In this document: in pieces, positions 1-8,127 of the stretch | Layout of the letters: each line of letters starts with the position of its first letter | Position numbering within the stretch: the stretch's first letter is position 1 | Assembly: GCA_963757265.1 (NCBI GenBank) | Contig: CAVWRA010000006.1 | Location: 372,001 to 436,000, forward strand | DNA: 64,000 bases | Direction: 5' to 3' | DNA from: CAIVVT01 sp963757265 | GTDB taxonomy: Bacteria; Acidobacteriota; Terriglobia; Bryobacterales; Bryobacteraceae | Position numbers and translations under genes: made by a program | Notes under the pieces: generated by a model | The model's input: the letters and a program-made list of their open reading frames with translations, nothing else | Databases searched by the model: none | What the model was told of the DNA's origin: nothing

Positions 1-936
1 GAGATGCGCCAGCGTGGCCGAGGCTAATCCGGCCAGATTGTAGCCGCCCTCGAGCACGCTCAGCAGGCGTCCGCCGGCCGAACGAGCGGCGATCGCCAGC
101 ATCAGAGACGTCAGCTCGGCGAAGTCGGCATCCTTCAGGACGAAGCGGCCCAGCGGGTCGTCGTGGCGCGAGTCGAAGCCGGCCGAGAGGATGACGAAGT
201 CCGGGCGGAATGCCGTGGCGGCGGGGACTAGTTTCTTGCGAAATGCGCCTACGATTTCGGCGTGGCCGGCGCCGGCGTGGAAGGGGCAGTTCAAGGTGGT
301 ACCGCGGCCGGCGGCCGCGCCGGTTTCGCCGTGCGCGCCGGTGCCGGGGTACCACGGCGACTGGTGAGTGCTGAAGACGAAGACGGAAGGGTCGCGGTAG
401 AAGATGTCCTGGGTGCCGTTGCCGTGGTGGACGTCCCAGTCGGCGATGAGGACGCGTTCGGCGTGGTAGACGCGCTGGGCATAGCGGGCGGCGATAGCAA
501 CGTTGTTGAACACGCAGAAGCCCATGCCGCGCGTGGCGGTGGCGTGATGGCCCGGCGGGCGGACGGCGGCGAAGGCGTTGCGCACGCGGCCGGTGAAAAT
601 GGCGTCGACCGCGGCCAGGCAGCCTCCGGCGGCCATCAGGGCGACGTCGAAGGTGTGCGCGCCGAGCGCGGTGTCGCCGGTGCTGAGCAGGGGCGCCCTG
701 CGGGCCACGTCATGGCGGACCACCTGGAGGTAGGAGCGGGTGTGTGCAAGGTGCAGGTCCTCGTCCCGCGCGGCGCGGGGCTGGATGGGGTGCAGGGAGC
801 CGAGCAGCCCGGAATCGGCCAGCGCGTGATGCAGAGCGGCGTAGCGCGCGGGGCGTTCGAAATGGCCTTCGCCGGGGTCATGGCGCTCGAAGAGCGGGTC
901 GAAAACCAGTCCGGTCGATGGCGCGCCGGGGAGCAT
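1..936 (-). CDS. Histone deacetylase/AcuC-family zinc hydrolase (3' end off window)
   Basis: The gene runs off the left edge; 312 codons are visible. The family removes acetyl groups from acetyl-lysine or acetylpolyamines with an active-site zinc. Motifs seen in order are RPPGHHA (residues 126-132), GFCVFNN (139-145), the metal-binding DWDVHHGNG (166-174), then STHQ, PGTGA, and SVLEGGYN close to the window edge. The start ATG at 936 has a short GGGA upstream and opens directly into the fold (MLPGAPSTGLVF). It is divergent from the PadR gene. Substrate cannot be told from sequence; cytoplasmic protein or acetoin-utilisation roles are both possible. Family assignment is secure, specific function is not. 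Confidence 0.88.
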   Translation of the reverse strand, partial: MLPGAPSTGLVFDPLFERHDPGEGHFERPARYAALHHALADSGLLGSLHPIQPRAARDEDLHLAHTRSYLQVVRHDVARRAPLLSTGDTALGAHTFDVALMAAGGCLAAVDAIFTGRVRNAFAAVRPPGHHATATRGMGFCVFNNVAIAARYAQRVYHAERVLIADWDVHHGNGTQDIFYRDPSVFVFSTHQSPWYPGTGAHGETGAAAGRGTTLNCPFHAGAGHAEIVGAFRKKLVPAATAFRPDFVILSAGFDSRHDDPLGRFVLKDADFAELTSLMLAIAARSAGGRLLSVLEGGYNLAGLASATLAHL

Positions 937-1124
937 CGATTCCCATTGTCACAGAGGGATGGAGCAGGGTAGAGGGGCGTGGCGAGGAAACTTCACAGAA
1001 AGCGCCACGAAATATCCCCTGTGGCGCGGGCGCTCTTGCCTGCCGCGTCAACATTCTCGTTGAACGCTTGGCTCGGGGCTTCCGTGCCCGTCTTCCCAGT
1101 TCTGAGCTGCCAGCGAATTGGCTC

Positions 1125-1170
1125 TTGACAAGTCGGTATATCCGCGCGCATTACGTCCGTAACGGATATA
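1125..1170 (+). promoter_or_regulatory. PadR promoter with nested inverted repeats (probable autoregulatory operator)
   Basis: A TTGACA hexamer (1125-1130) precedes an 8-bp perfect inverted repeat, TATATCCG (1137-1144) and CGGATATA (1163-1170). Inside it is a second inverted repeat, TTACG (1151-1155) and CGTAA (1158-1162). The outer right arm reaches the first base of the PadR start codon, so a bound dimer would cover both promoter and start. PadR proteins usually autorepress through such dyads; that this one does is inferred. Confidence 0.6.
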
Positions 1171-1520
1171 TGGAACCACTCACACCGGCCGTTTTTCACA
1201 TTCTGCTGGCGCTCTCGGACGGGGAGAAGCACGGCTACGGAATCATGCTGGAGGTCCAGGCAACGACTGGCGGGAAGCTGATTCTGGGACCGGGGACGCT
1301 GTACGGGACGATCCAGCGGCTGCTCAAGACTGGGCTGATCGTCGAGAGCGCCGAGCGCGAAGATCGGGGCGTCAACGCCGAGCGGCGGCGCTACTACCGC
1401 ATCACGCCCCACGGCAGCGCCGCGGCCCAAGCCGAAGCCGAGCGGCTGCGGACGCTGGTCCAGGCGGCGTATGAGAAAGCACTTCTGAAGCGCCCGCGAA
1501 CGGCGGAAGAGGGCGCATGA
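1170..1520 (+). CDS. PadR-family transcriptional regulator
   Basis: A 116-residue winged-helix repressor of the short PadR class. The body is typical: an LTPAVFHILLALSDGEKHGYGI helix region, GPGTLYGTIQRLL (recognition helix and turn) and RRYYRITPHG (wing), followed by a C-terminal dimerisation helix. The ATG at 1170 was chosen because the PadR fold begins there; the longer upstream reading frame has no family similarity. No Shine-Dalgarno sequence is visible and the start lies inside an inverted repeat, so translation may be near-leaderless. Its stop overlaps the next start (ATGA), so the membrane protein downstream is translationally coupled and is the likely regulated partner. Confidence 0.9.
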   Translation: MEPLTPAVFHILLALSDGEKHGYGIMLEVQATTGGKLILGPGTLYGTIQRLLKTGLIVESAEREDRGVNAERRRYYRITPHGSAAAQAEAERLRTLVQAAYEKALLKRPRTAEEGA

Positions 1521-2380
1521 CGATTTCGGAGCGGGTCTACCGGCTGATTCTAAGGGCCTACCCGGCCGAATACCGGCGCGAGTACGAGGAGCCGATGCTG
1601 CAGTTGTGGCGAGACCAATTGCGGCACTGCGGCGGTAGCCGGAGGCGCGTGGCGCTGCTGTGGGGGCGGACCCTGGCCGATACACTGCGCGCCGCTCCGG
1701 CGATGCATCTGGAGACGGTGACAGGACTGGGAGGATGGCTCATGCGATCGCGGATCGCGCTGGCAATGCTGGCCTCATTGCTGTTTCTGGAGGTAGGCAA
1801 GACGGTCCTTGCCTTTACAGTCTTCCGGATTTCCAGCCCATTCACGCTCTTCATGATGAGGCACCGGCCGGAGGATTACGATTCCCGGCCGTACTTCACG
1901 CTGGGAGTGTTTAGCGTGATCGACTCGCTGGAGGTAGCACTTGCACTCATGGTGCTGCTGATGCTCATGCGGGCGTTCCATCCTCTGCGACTTGGCAGAG
2001 GCGCGCTGGCCGCGCTCGCCGCTGCACTTGCAACTCGCGAAGGGCTCTTCTTCCTCAGCAGAGTGCTGTCTGTCTCGCCCTGGCCTGTGCTGCTGAGCTC
2101 GCTGGTTCTCGTCTTCGTTGTGGGCCTGTTCCTCCTCTTGATGACGAGGCTCGGGGTCGGTAGGCTCACGGGCAGCCTTCTCGCGATTATACCGGTCTCT
2201 GTCGCAGGCATCTGGCTGGTGGAGCACCACATACCACGTCCTGCCTTCATCGTGATGACCCTTGCGGGAGAATTCTCGCTGCCGATCTGTTTTGCAGCAG
2301 CCGTCTGGGCAGCGAATGGCTGGAGCCGGGGGCGGAATCAGGCGGGACCAGACCAGACTGCGCTTCCGATCCCCGGATGA
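1517..2380 (+). CDS. Membrane protein of unknown function coupled to PadR
   Basis: A 287-residue protein starting in an ATGA overlap with the PadR gene. The N-terminal ~70 residues are cytoplasmic and charged (ERVYRLILRAYPAEYRREYEE), resembling the short prefix found ahead of acidobacterial permeases. About five or six hydrophobic segments follow, for example around residues 80-100, 130-155 and 185-210. No catalytic motif was recognised. PadR-coupled small membrane proteins are common in Acidobacteriota and are thought to be stress or efflux related; that role is only inferred from context here. Confidence 0.75.
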   Translation: MTISERVYRLILRAYPAEYRREYEEPMLQLWRDQLRHCGGSRRRVALLWGRTLADTLRAAPAMHLETVTGLGGWLMRSRIALAMLASLLFLEVGKTVLAFTVFRISSPFTLFMMRHRPEDYDSRPYFTLGVFSVIDSLEVALALMVLLMLMRAFHPLRLGRGALAALAAALATREGLFFLSRVLSVSPWPVLLSSLVLVFVVGLFLLLMTRLGVGRLTGSLLAIIPVSVAGIWLVEHHIPRPAFIVMTLAGEFSLPICFAAAVWAANGWSRGRNQAGPDQTALPIPG

Positions 2381-2411
2381 AGCACCGAGCGGCCCTGGCC
2401 CCAAAACGCAA

Positions 2412-2485
2412 AAGTGTCAAAATTTGACGCTTTTTGAACCAAGAATCAACAAGTTACGAGCAAAAAGTGCCAATTTTTGACACTT
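2412..2485. promoter_or_regulatory. Two 21-bp near-perfect palindromes spaced 53 bp apart
   Basis: Palindrome 1 (2412-2432) and palindrome 2 (2465-2485) share the pattern AAGTGtCAAA..TTTGaCACTT, each with one mismatched pair. They lie between the membrane-protein stop and the adenylation-gene start. Their start-to-start distance of 53 bp is about five helical turns, which would put bound dimers on the same DNA face. This looks like a paired operator; the binding protein is unknown. Confidence 0.5.
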
Positions 2486-2600
2486 CGGCCCATGCGCTCC
2501 CGCTCGACCCGCATCTCCACGGCGGGTGCGTTGGAGCTTCCGATCCCAATGCAATAACGTGCCGAGGCCGACAGAGGGCTACTGCGGTTCGGACCTGCTG

Positions 2601-2606
2601 TATACT
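2601..2606 (+). promoter_or_regulatory. Putative -10 element of the adenylation gene
   Basis: TATACT lies 19 bases ahead of the chosen start at 2626 and matches the sigma-70 -10 consensus in five of six positions. No good -35 hexamer was found, so an activator may be needed. Confidence 0.3.
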
Positions 2607-2625
2607 CGCTGGAAGCCGAGGATCA

Positions 2626-5277
2626 ATGCTGGGGCGAGAAGTATCCGCACAGGTTGAAGGCTTTCTGGACGAGCTGCGGGCGCGCGCCAGCATGGCGCCG
2701 GACTCGATTGCCCTGCTGGCGCCCGGTCAGAACGCGATTGGGTACCGTGAACTGCTGGCGCGGATCGAGGCACTGGCGCGCCTGTTCGCGGAGTTCGGCC
2801 TGAAGCGCACCGACATCGTAGCCTTCAGCCTGCCGGATGGCGCCGACTTTGTGGCGCTATTGCTGGCCATTCCATCGGTTGCGATCTGCGCACCGCTGAA
2901 TCCCGCATTCACGAAGAGTGAATTGGAAAAGTGTCTGACGAATCTGGGTGCCCGCGCGCTGGTCGTCGAGCGATCGGATTCCGCGGCGGCGACGGTTGGC
3001 CGGGCGGCCGGATGCGAGGTCCTGGAATGGGCCGAGATGGCGCACGGCTCCGCGGGCTGCGGGCCCGCGCCGGAATGCGAGAGGCCCGCCGCCGATGACG
3101 TCGCGATCCTAATCCACACGTCGGCCACCACGGGCGGCGCGAAGGTGGTGCCACTGACCCACTTGAATCTGCGGGTGATGGCCGCGAATACGCGGCGGAT
3201 GCTCGGATTAAGCGCGGCCGACCGGCTGCTCAGCATGATGCCGCTGTTCCATGCGCAGGGCATGGTGGCGGCCGTGGCGCAGTTGCTTGCCGGGGGCAGC
3301 GTGATCGCGACCGCGGGCTTCGATGCGCGGCATTTCATGAGCTGGCTCGAAGAGCTGCGCCCGACGTGGTACACGGCCGGGCCGGCGTTGCACGACGCGA
3401 TCCTGCCGACGGTGCAGAAGCATGTGAACCCGCGGGAACGCACGGCGTTGCGCTTTGTGCGCTCGATCGGCGCGCCGCTGGGGCAGGATTTGATGGACGC
3501 GCTGGAGAGCGCGCTGGGCGTGCCCGTATTGGAAGGATACGGCATGACAGAGACAGGCCTGGTCACCAGCAACACGCCGCCGAGCACCGGGCGCAAGCGC
3601 GGATCGGCCGGCCGGAGCGGCGGCGACGTGGAGATCGGCATCATGGACGAGAGCGGCGCGCTCGTGCCGGCGCCGTGCGAGGGCCAGATCGTGGTGCGCG
3701 GCCCGGCGGTGGTGAAATCCTATTTCCACGACGCCGAGGCGACGCGGAACGCTTTCAGCGACGGCTGGTTTCTGACCGGGGACATCGGCCGCATCGACGC
3801 TGAGGGTTTCCTGTTTGTCACCGGCCGGATCAAGGAGATCATCAACCGCGGGGGTGAGAAGATTATTCCGGCGGAAGTGGACGCCGTGCTGGCGGCGCAC
3901 GGGGCTGTGGCGGAAGCAGCGGCATTCGGCGTGGCGCACCCGACTTTGGGGGAAGATATCGCGGCCGCCGTGGTGCTCGGTGCAGGTGGAACTGTATCGG
4001 AACAGGAGCTGCGCCGGTTTGCCGCGGAGCGGCTCGCGTTGTTCAAAGTGCCGCGGCGGATCTTCTTTCGCGAGGCGATTCCAAGGGGACCCACCGGCAA
4101 GCCCAGGCGCGAATTCCTGGCGGAAGAGATCGCGCCACTGATGGATCAAACGACCACGGCCGCGGAACCGGCGAGCGGGCCGGCCGCGGAGATTGAGGAC
4201 CGCATTGCGGAGATCTGGAAAGGGATTCTGGGAGTCGAGACCGTCAGCGGCACGGGCGATTTCTTCAGTCTGGGCGGGGACTCGTTCAGCGCTGTGCTGA
4301 TGCTGACGGAGGTTGAACAGCAGTTCGGCCTAGCGCCGTCGCAACTGGAGGAACCGGACTTTTTCCTCAACCCGGACATTGCGACCCTGGCCAGAATGGT
4401 GCGTGCCGCGGAGTTGGCGCCGCCCGAGAAGCAACGGCGGGCCGGGTCGCCACTGGTCGCGCTGCAACCGCATGGGACACGGGTTCCGATCTTCTGCTTT
4501 CCCGGGGCGAGCGAGAATCCGTATGAGTTCCGGCTGCTGGCGCAGGCGCTGGGGAACGATCAGCCGTTCTTCGTGGTGCGCGATCCCCGGCCGCTGGCGG
4601 CGCGGGGCGCGTACACGGTGGAAGAGGCGGCGGAGCGTTTCATGAAGGCCATTTGTGAGGCGCGCAATGGCGGTCCGTATCTACTCGCCGGACGCTGTTA
4701 CGGCGGGATCTTCGCGTTCGAAGTGGCGCGGCAGTTGATCGCGCGGGGCGAGGATGTCGCCATGGTTGTTTTCATAGAGGTCCCGGCGCCGGGGTATCCG
4801 AAGCTGTTGCGCCACTGGAAGGATTACGCGCGGCAGGGATGGTGGATGTTGAGAACGGGGCAGTGGCCGGGGCCGAACGAGGTGGCCTCGCATCTCGAAG
4901 TGGTGACGGACCGGGTGAGAATCAGGAGCGCGGTGCTGTGGCGGCGGCTCTTGTTGCACGCCGGCCTCAAACGCCTGGTGGCGTCGCTGGAGAGGACGGA
5001 TCATCCGCACCGGCAGGCGGGCCGAAGCTACCGGGCTAAACCGCTGGCTTGCGAAGTGGTTCAGATCATAGCCGCGGACGAGCCGCGCAGCACGTTGATC
5101 CTCGACGATCCGCGTCTGGGCTGGCGGGAGTTCACGCAAGGGCGATTCACGGTACGCCCGACGCCGGGGCGGGCGGCGGAGATTCTGCGCCAGCCGCTGG
5201 TAAAAGAACTGGCCGCGCAACTGAGTGGCTTGCTGGAGGGCGTCAACGCGCGGCCGCGGAAAAGCGCGATCCCCTAA
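2626..5277 (+). CDS. Stand-alone adenylation-carrier-thioesterase (NRPS-like) protein
   Basis: An 883-residue three-domain protein. The adenylation domain (about 20-505) has SATTGGAK (166-173, P-loop), GYGMTETG (near 304-311), GDIGRID (near 385) and the A10 lysine in PTGKP (K492). The carrier domain has LGGDS with phosphopantetheine serine 553. The C-terminal alpha/beta-hydrolase thioesterase (about 625-860) has GRCYGG, so the nucleophile position is Cys691 rather than Ser. Glu718 occupies the usual Asp position and Ala850 the usual His position. There is no condensation domain. The ATG at 2626 follows GAGG. A-T-TE enzymes load one acyl or aryl acid and release or couple it; the substrate is unknown and the unusual triad may mean non-hydrolytic chemistry. 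Confidence 0.85.
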   Translation: MLGREVSAQVEGFLDELRARASMAPDSIALLAPGQNAIGYRELLARIEALARLFAEFGLKRTDIVAFSLPDGADFVALLLAIPSVAICAPLNPAFTKSELEKCLTNLGARALVVERSDSAAATVGRAAGCEVLEWAEMAHGSAGCGPAPECERPAADDVAILIHTSATTGGAKVVPLTHLNLRVMAANTRRMLGLSAADRLLSMMPLFHAQGMVAAVAQLLAGGSVIATAGFDARHFMSWLEELRPTWYTAGPALHDAILPTVQKHVNPRERTALRFVRSIGAPLGQDLMDALESALGVPVLEGYGMTETGLVTSNTPPSTGRKRGSAGRSGGDVEIGIMDESGALVPAPCEGQIVVRGPAVVKSYFHDAEATRNAFSDGWFLTGDIGRIDAEGFLFVTGRIKEIINRGGEKIIPAEVDAVLAAHGAVAEAAAFGVAHPTLGEDIAAAVVLGAGGTVSEQELRRFAAERLALFKVPRRIFFREAIPRGPTGKPRREFLAEEIAPLMDQTTTAAEPASGPAAEIEDRIAEIWKGILGVETVSGTGDFFSLGGDSFSAVLMLTEVEQQFGLAPSQLEEPDFFLNPDIATLARMVRAAELAPPEKQRRAGSPLVALQPHGTRVPIFCFPGASENPYEFRLLAQALGNDQPFFVVRDPRPLAARGAYTVEEAAERFMKAICEARNGGPYLLAGRCYGGIFAFEVARQLIARGEDVAMVVFIEVPAPGYPKLLRHWKDYARQGWWMLRTGQWPGPNEVASHLEVVTDRVRIRSAVLWRRLLLHAGLKRLVASLERTDHPHRQAGRSYRAKPLACEVVQIIAADEPRSTLILDDPRLGWREFTQGRFTVRPTPGRAAEILRQPLVKELAAQLSGLLEGVNARPRKSAIP

Positions 5278-5397
5278 CAACTGTCGGCCGGACAAGCGGA
5301 GTTACGGCTCCTGTTTACGATTGTTTCCTGCGCCCAGGCGGAACGCGGGGAACATAGGCGGCGTTTCAGCCGTATCCACTAAAGAGAGGATTGCCGA

Positions 5398-6774
5398 ATG
5401 AGTGCTGCCGTCGAGCCCCGAACGCTGCCGTTAGCGGACGCTCCGCGCCTGCAGGTGCTGCGCGGAGGGAGAATACAGCGCAGAGTCCGCGGAATGTATG
5501 CGACAGAACTGATCTGGGACCTGCTGGGGCAGACGCTCAAGAATCTGCACCGGAACAAGCTGCGCAGTTTCCTGACGCTGTTCGGCATCGGGTGGGGCAT
5601 CGCGTCGCTGGTGATGATGTCGGCGCTGTCGGACGGATTCCGCGACGGGCAGCGCAAGAACATGTCGCAGATCGGCGACAACCTGGTGTTTGTGTGGGGC
5701 GGGACGACGCAGATGCAAGCCGGCGGGAAGCGCGCCGGGCGGTACATCAAGCTGTACCGCAGCGACGTGGACCTGATCCGCGAGCAGTGCCCGACGGTGG
5801 AAACGGTGGCCGCCGAATCGTCCACCTACCAGGTGCCGGCGCGCAGCGCCACCAACGCCGGCCGCTTCCTGACGCTGGGGGTGACACCCGAGTACCTCAA
5901 GCTGCGCAACCTGCCGGTGGATCGGGGACGGAATATCAGCGCGGCGGACGTGCGCGAGGAGCGGCGGGTGGCGGTGCTGGGCTCGTCGGTGCGCAAGCAA
6001 CTGTTCGAGAAGAAGCCGGTGCCGCTGGGCGAGACGGTGTACATCAAGGACCACCCGTACGAGATCGTGGGCGTGATGCCGGAGAAGAACCAGAACTCGA
6101 CCTACGACGGGTGGGACAACGACAAGATCCTGGTGCCGGAGCCCGCGCTGCTACGCGATGCCCCGGCGCGGCGCGAATTTTACGTCGAGGGGCGGGTGGA
6201 TTGCCTGCTCTACCGGCCGAAGGACACGCGGCACTGGGCCGAGGCCGATGCGGAGGTCAAGGCGGCGCTGGGCAAGGAGAAGGATTTCGACCCGCACGAC
6301 GAAGGTGCGCTCGACAGTTGGAACTTCATCAAGGAAAGCGAGATGTTCGACTCGATCTTCGACGCGGGCGAGGTTTTCCTGGCCGTGGTGGCGCTGGTGA
6401 CGCTGTCGCTGGGCGGCATCGGGGTGATGAACACGATGATGATGGCGGTGCGGGAGCGCACCAACGAGATCGGATTAAAGAAGGCCGTGGGGGCGACGAA
6501 GGGGCGCATCACGATGGAGTTCTTCCTGGAGGGGCTGATCCTGGCGGTGCTGGCCGGGGTGATCGGGCTGTTCCTGGTGTGGCTGCTATCGGTGGGCGTG
6601 AACTACGCGGTCAACATGATGAATGTGTCGATGTTCTCCGGGCTGCCGATTCACTGGAACGTGCTGGCGCTGGCGACCGTGGCGCTGGGCCTGGTGGCGG
6701 TGTGCTCGTCGCTGCCGCCGGCGCGGAAGGCGGCCGAGCTGACGCCGGTGGAGGCGCTGCGCTTCGAGCGCTAG
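5398..6774 (+). CDS. MacB/FtsX-type ABC transporter permease 1
   Basis: A 458-residue permease with one N-terminal membrane helix after the conserved LHRNKLRSFLTLFGIGWGIA, a large extracytoplasmic MacB core domain (about 90-310) and three C-terminal helices with the FtsX signature (ALVTLSLGGIGVMNTMMM, ERTNEIGLKKAVGA). An AGAGAGGA site sits upstream of the ATG at 5398. This architecture drives mechanotransmission in export or lipoprotein systems. It pairs with the next gene, but no ATPase or membrane-fusion protein gene is present in the window, so those parts must be encoded elsewhere. Cargo unknown. Confidence 0.88.
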   Translation: MSAAVEPRTLPLADAPRLQVLRGGRIQRRVRGMYATELIWDLLGQTLKNLHRNKLRSFLTLFGIGWGIASLVMMSALSDGFRDGQRKNMSQIGDNLVFVWGGTTQMQAGGKRAGRYIKLYRSDVDLIREQCPTVETVAAESSTYQVPARSATNAGRFLTLGVTPEYLKLRNLPVDRGRNISAADVREERRVAVLGSSVRKQLFEKKPVPLGETVYIKDHPYEIVGVMPEKNQNSTYDGWDNDKILVPEPALLRDAPARREFYVEGRVDCLLYRPKDTRHWAEADAEVKAALGKEKDFDPHDEGALDSWNFIKESEMFDSIFDAGEVFLAVVALVTLSLGGIGVMNTMMMAVRERTNEIGLKKAVGATKGRITMEFFLEGLILAVLAGVIGLFLVWLLSVGVNYAVNMMNVSMFSGLPIHWNVLALATVALGLVAVCSSLPPARKAAELTPVEALRFER

Positions 6775-6792
6775 GCGCGGAGGGATGAGGCG

Positions 6793-8052
6793 ATGAGGTG
6801 GGGGTACATCTTCGCGGAAGCGATCGCGGCGCTGAAGTTTCACAAGGGCCGGACGATCTTCACGACGACCAGCCTGGCGTGGGGCGTGGCGTGCTTCGTG
6901 ATCCTGATCAGCTACGGCGACGGCTTCAAGGGTGCGCTGGTGAAGGCGTTCAACGCGGTGGGGCAGAACCTGGTGATCAGCTTCGGGGGGCAGACTTCGT
7001 CGCAGGAGGGAGGATTGCGCGCCGGACGCAAGATCCGGCTGGAGCTGGCCGATGCGGCCATCGTCAAGGAGACCGTGCCGCTGGTGAAGGCGCTGTCACC
7101 GGAGATCATGCGGGACGAGGTGAAGGTGAACAGCGGGCATCGCGACAAGAAGGTCACGCTGCGCGCGGTGTACCCGGAGTACGAGCTGGTGCGGAACATG
7201 AAGCTGGCGGACGGCCGGTGGATCAACGAAGACGACCGGCTGCACCAGGCGCGGGTTGTGGTGCTGGGAGCCAAGATCGCGAGAGAGCTGTTCGGGGAAG
7301 CGCCGGCCGTAGAGCAGGAAGTGACGCTGAACGGAGTGCGGTTCGCGGTGATCGGGGTGCTGGAAACGAAGCTGCAGATCGCGAATTACAACACGCCGGA
7401 CAACCAGTGCGCCTTCATCCCCTATGACACGTTCACGATTTTCGGCGATATCCACTATCCCCACTTCCTGGTGTGGAAGCCGGTGAGCGGCGAGGCGACC
7501 GAGCAGGCCCTGAAACAGGTGCGCGCCAAGCTGGCGGAGCTGCATAGGTATTCGCCGACCGACGAGAAGGCGATCGAGCTGATCGCGTTCGGCCAGTTCC
7601 TGTCGATTATCGACGGGATGGCGCTGGCGGTGGAGGCGCTGCTGGGATTCGTGGGGGCGCTGACGTTGGCCATCGGCGGAGTGGGCCTGGCGAACATCAT
7701 GCTGACCTCGGTGATCGACCGGACGAAAGAGATCGGCATGATGAAGGCGCTGGGCGGGCGGAAGAGCATGATCCTGAGGCAATTCCTGGTGGAGGCGTCG
7801 CTGGTGGTGCTGGCTGGGGGCGCGCTGGGGATCGCGCTGGGATGGGGCGTGACGATGCTCATCGGGACGATGCCGTTCCTGGGGACGGGGTTCGAGGAGG
7901 CGACGCATGTGGGCGACATCTACCTGCGCATGTCGTGGACGTCGGTGCTGGTTTCGACGCTGGTGCTGTTCGGGGTGGGCTTGATTGCAGGCATGGTACC
8001 GGCGATCAAGGCCGCGCGCATGGACCCCATCCAGGCGCTGCACTACGAGTAG
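6793..8052 (+). CDS. MacB/FtsX-type ABC transporter permease 2
   Basis: A 419-residue permease paralogous to its upstream neighbour: N-terminal helix (FHKGRTIFTTTSLAWGVACF), MacB periplasmic core, and a C-terminal FtsX domain with ALTLAIGGVGLANIMLTS and DRTKEIGMMKALGG, ending in ARMDPIQALHYE. A strong GGAGGGATGAGG precedes the ATG at 6793, 18 bases after the previous stop, so the two are one operon and probably form a heterodimeric permease. A short palindromic repeat follows the stop. Confidence 0.88.
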   Translation: MRWGYIFAEAIAALKFHKGRTIFTTTSLAWGVACFVILISYGDGFKGALVKAFNAVGQNLVISFGGQTSSQEGGLRAGRKIRLELADAAIVKETVPLVKALSPEIMRDEVKVNSGHRDKKVTLRAVYPEYELVRNMKLADGRWINEDDRLHQARVVVLGAKIARELFGEAPAVEQEVTLNGVRFAVIGVLETKLQIANYNTPDNQCAFIPYDTFTIFGDIHYPHFLVWKPVSGEATEQALKQVRAKLAELHRYSPTDEKAIELIAFGQFLSIIDGMALAVEALLGFVGALTLAIGGVGLANIMLTSVIDRTKEIGMMKALGGRKSMILRQFLVEASLVVLAGGALGIALGWGVTMLIGTMPFLGTGFEEATHVGDIYLRMSWTSVLVSTLVLFGVGLIAGMVPAIKAARMDPIQALHYE

Positions 8053-8072
8053 GCGAGACGCGGGCGCGCATC

Positions 8073-8107
8073 ACAACCGCTCCCTGACGGTCGCGGCTCA
8101 GAAACAC
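8073..8107. repeat. REP-like repeat, copy A
   Basis: A ~35-bp unit with core ACCGCTCCCTGACGGT followed by CGCGGCTCAGAAACAC. Related units lie near 46.9-47.1 kb. The core is an imperfect dyad (ACCG...CGGT). It sits just after the permease operon. Confidence 0.5.
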
Positions 8108-8127
8108 AGGGCCCGGGGCAAGCCGAA

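Noticed and set aside
4681..5295. 204-codon minus-strand frame
   Set aside because: Shadow of the thioesterase domain.
5391..6788. 465-codon open frame overlapping the first permease
   Set aside because: Arg/Gly/Ala-rich shadow of the permease in another frame; it has no domain and the permease frame is unmistakable.
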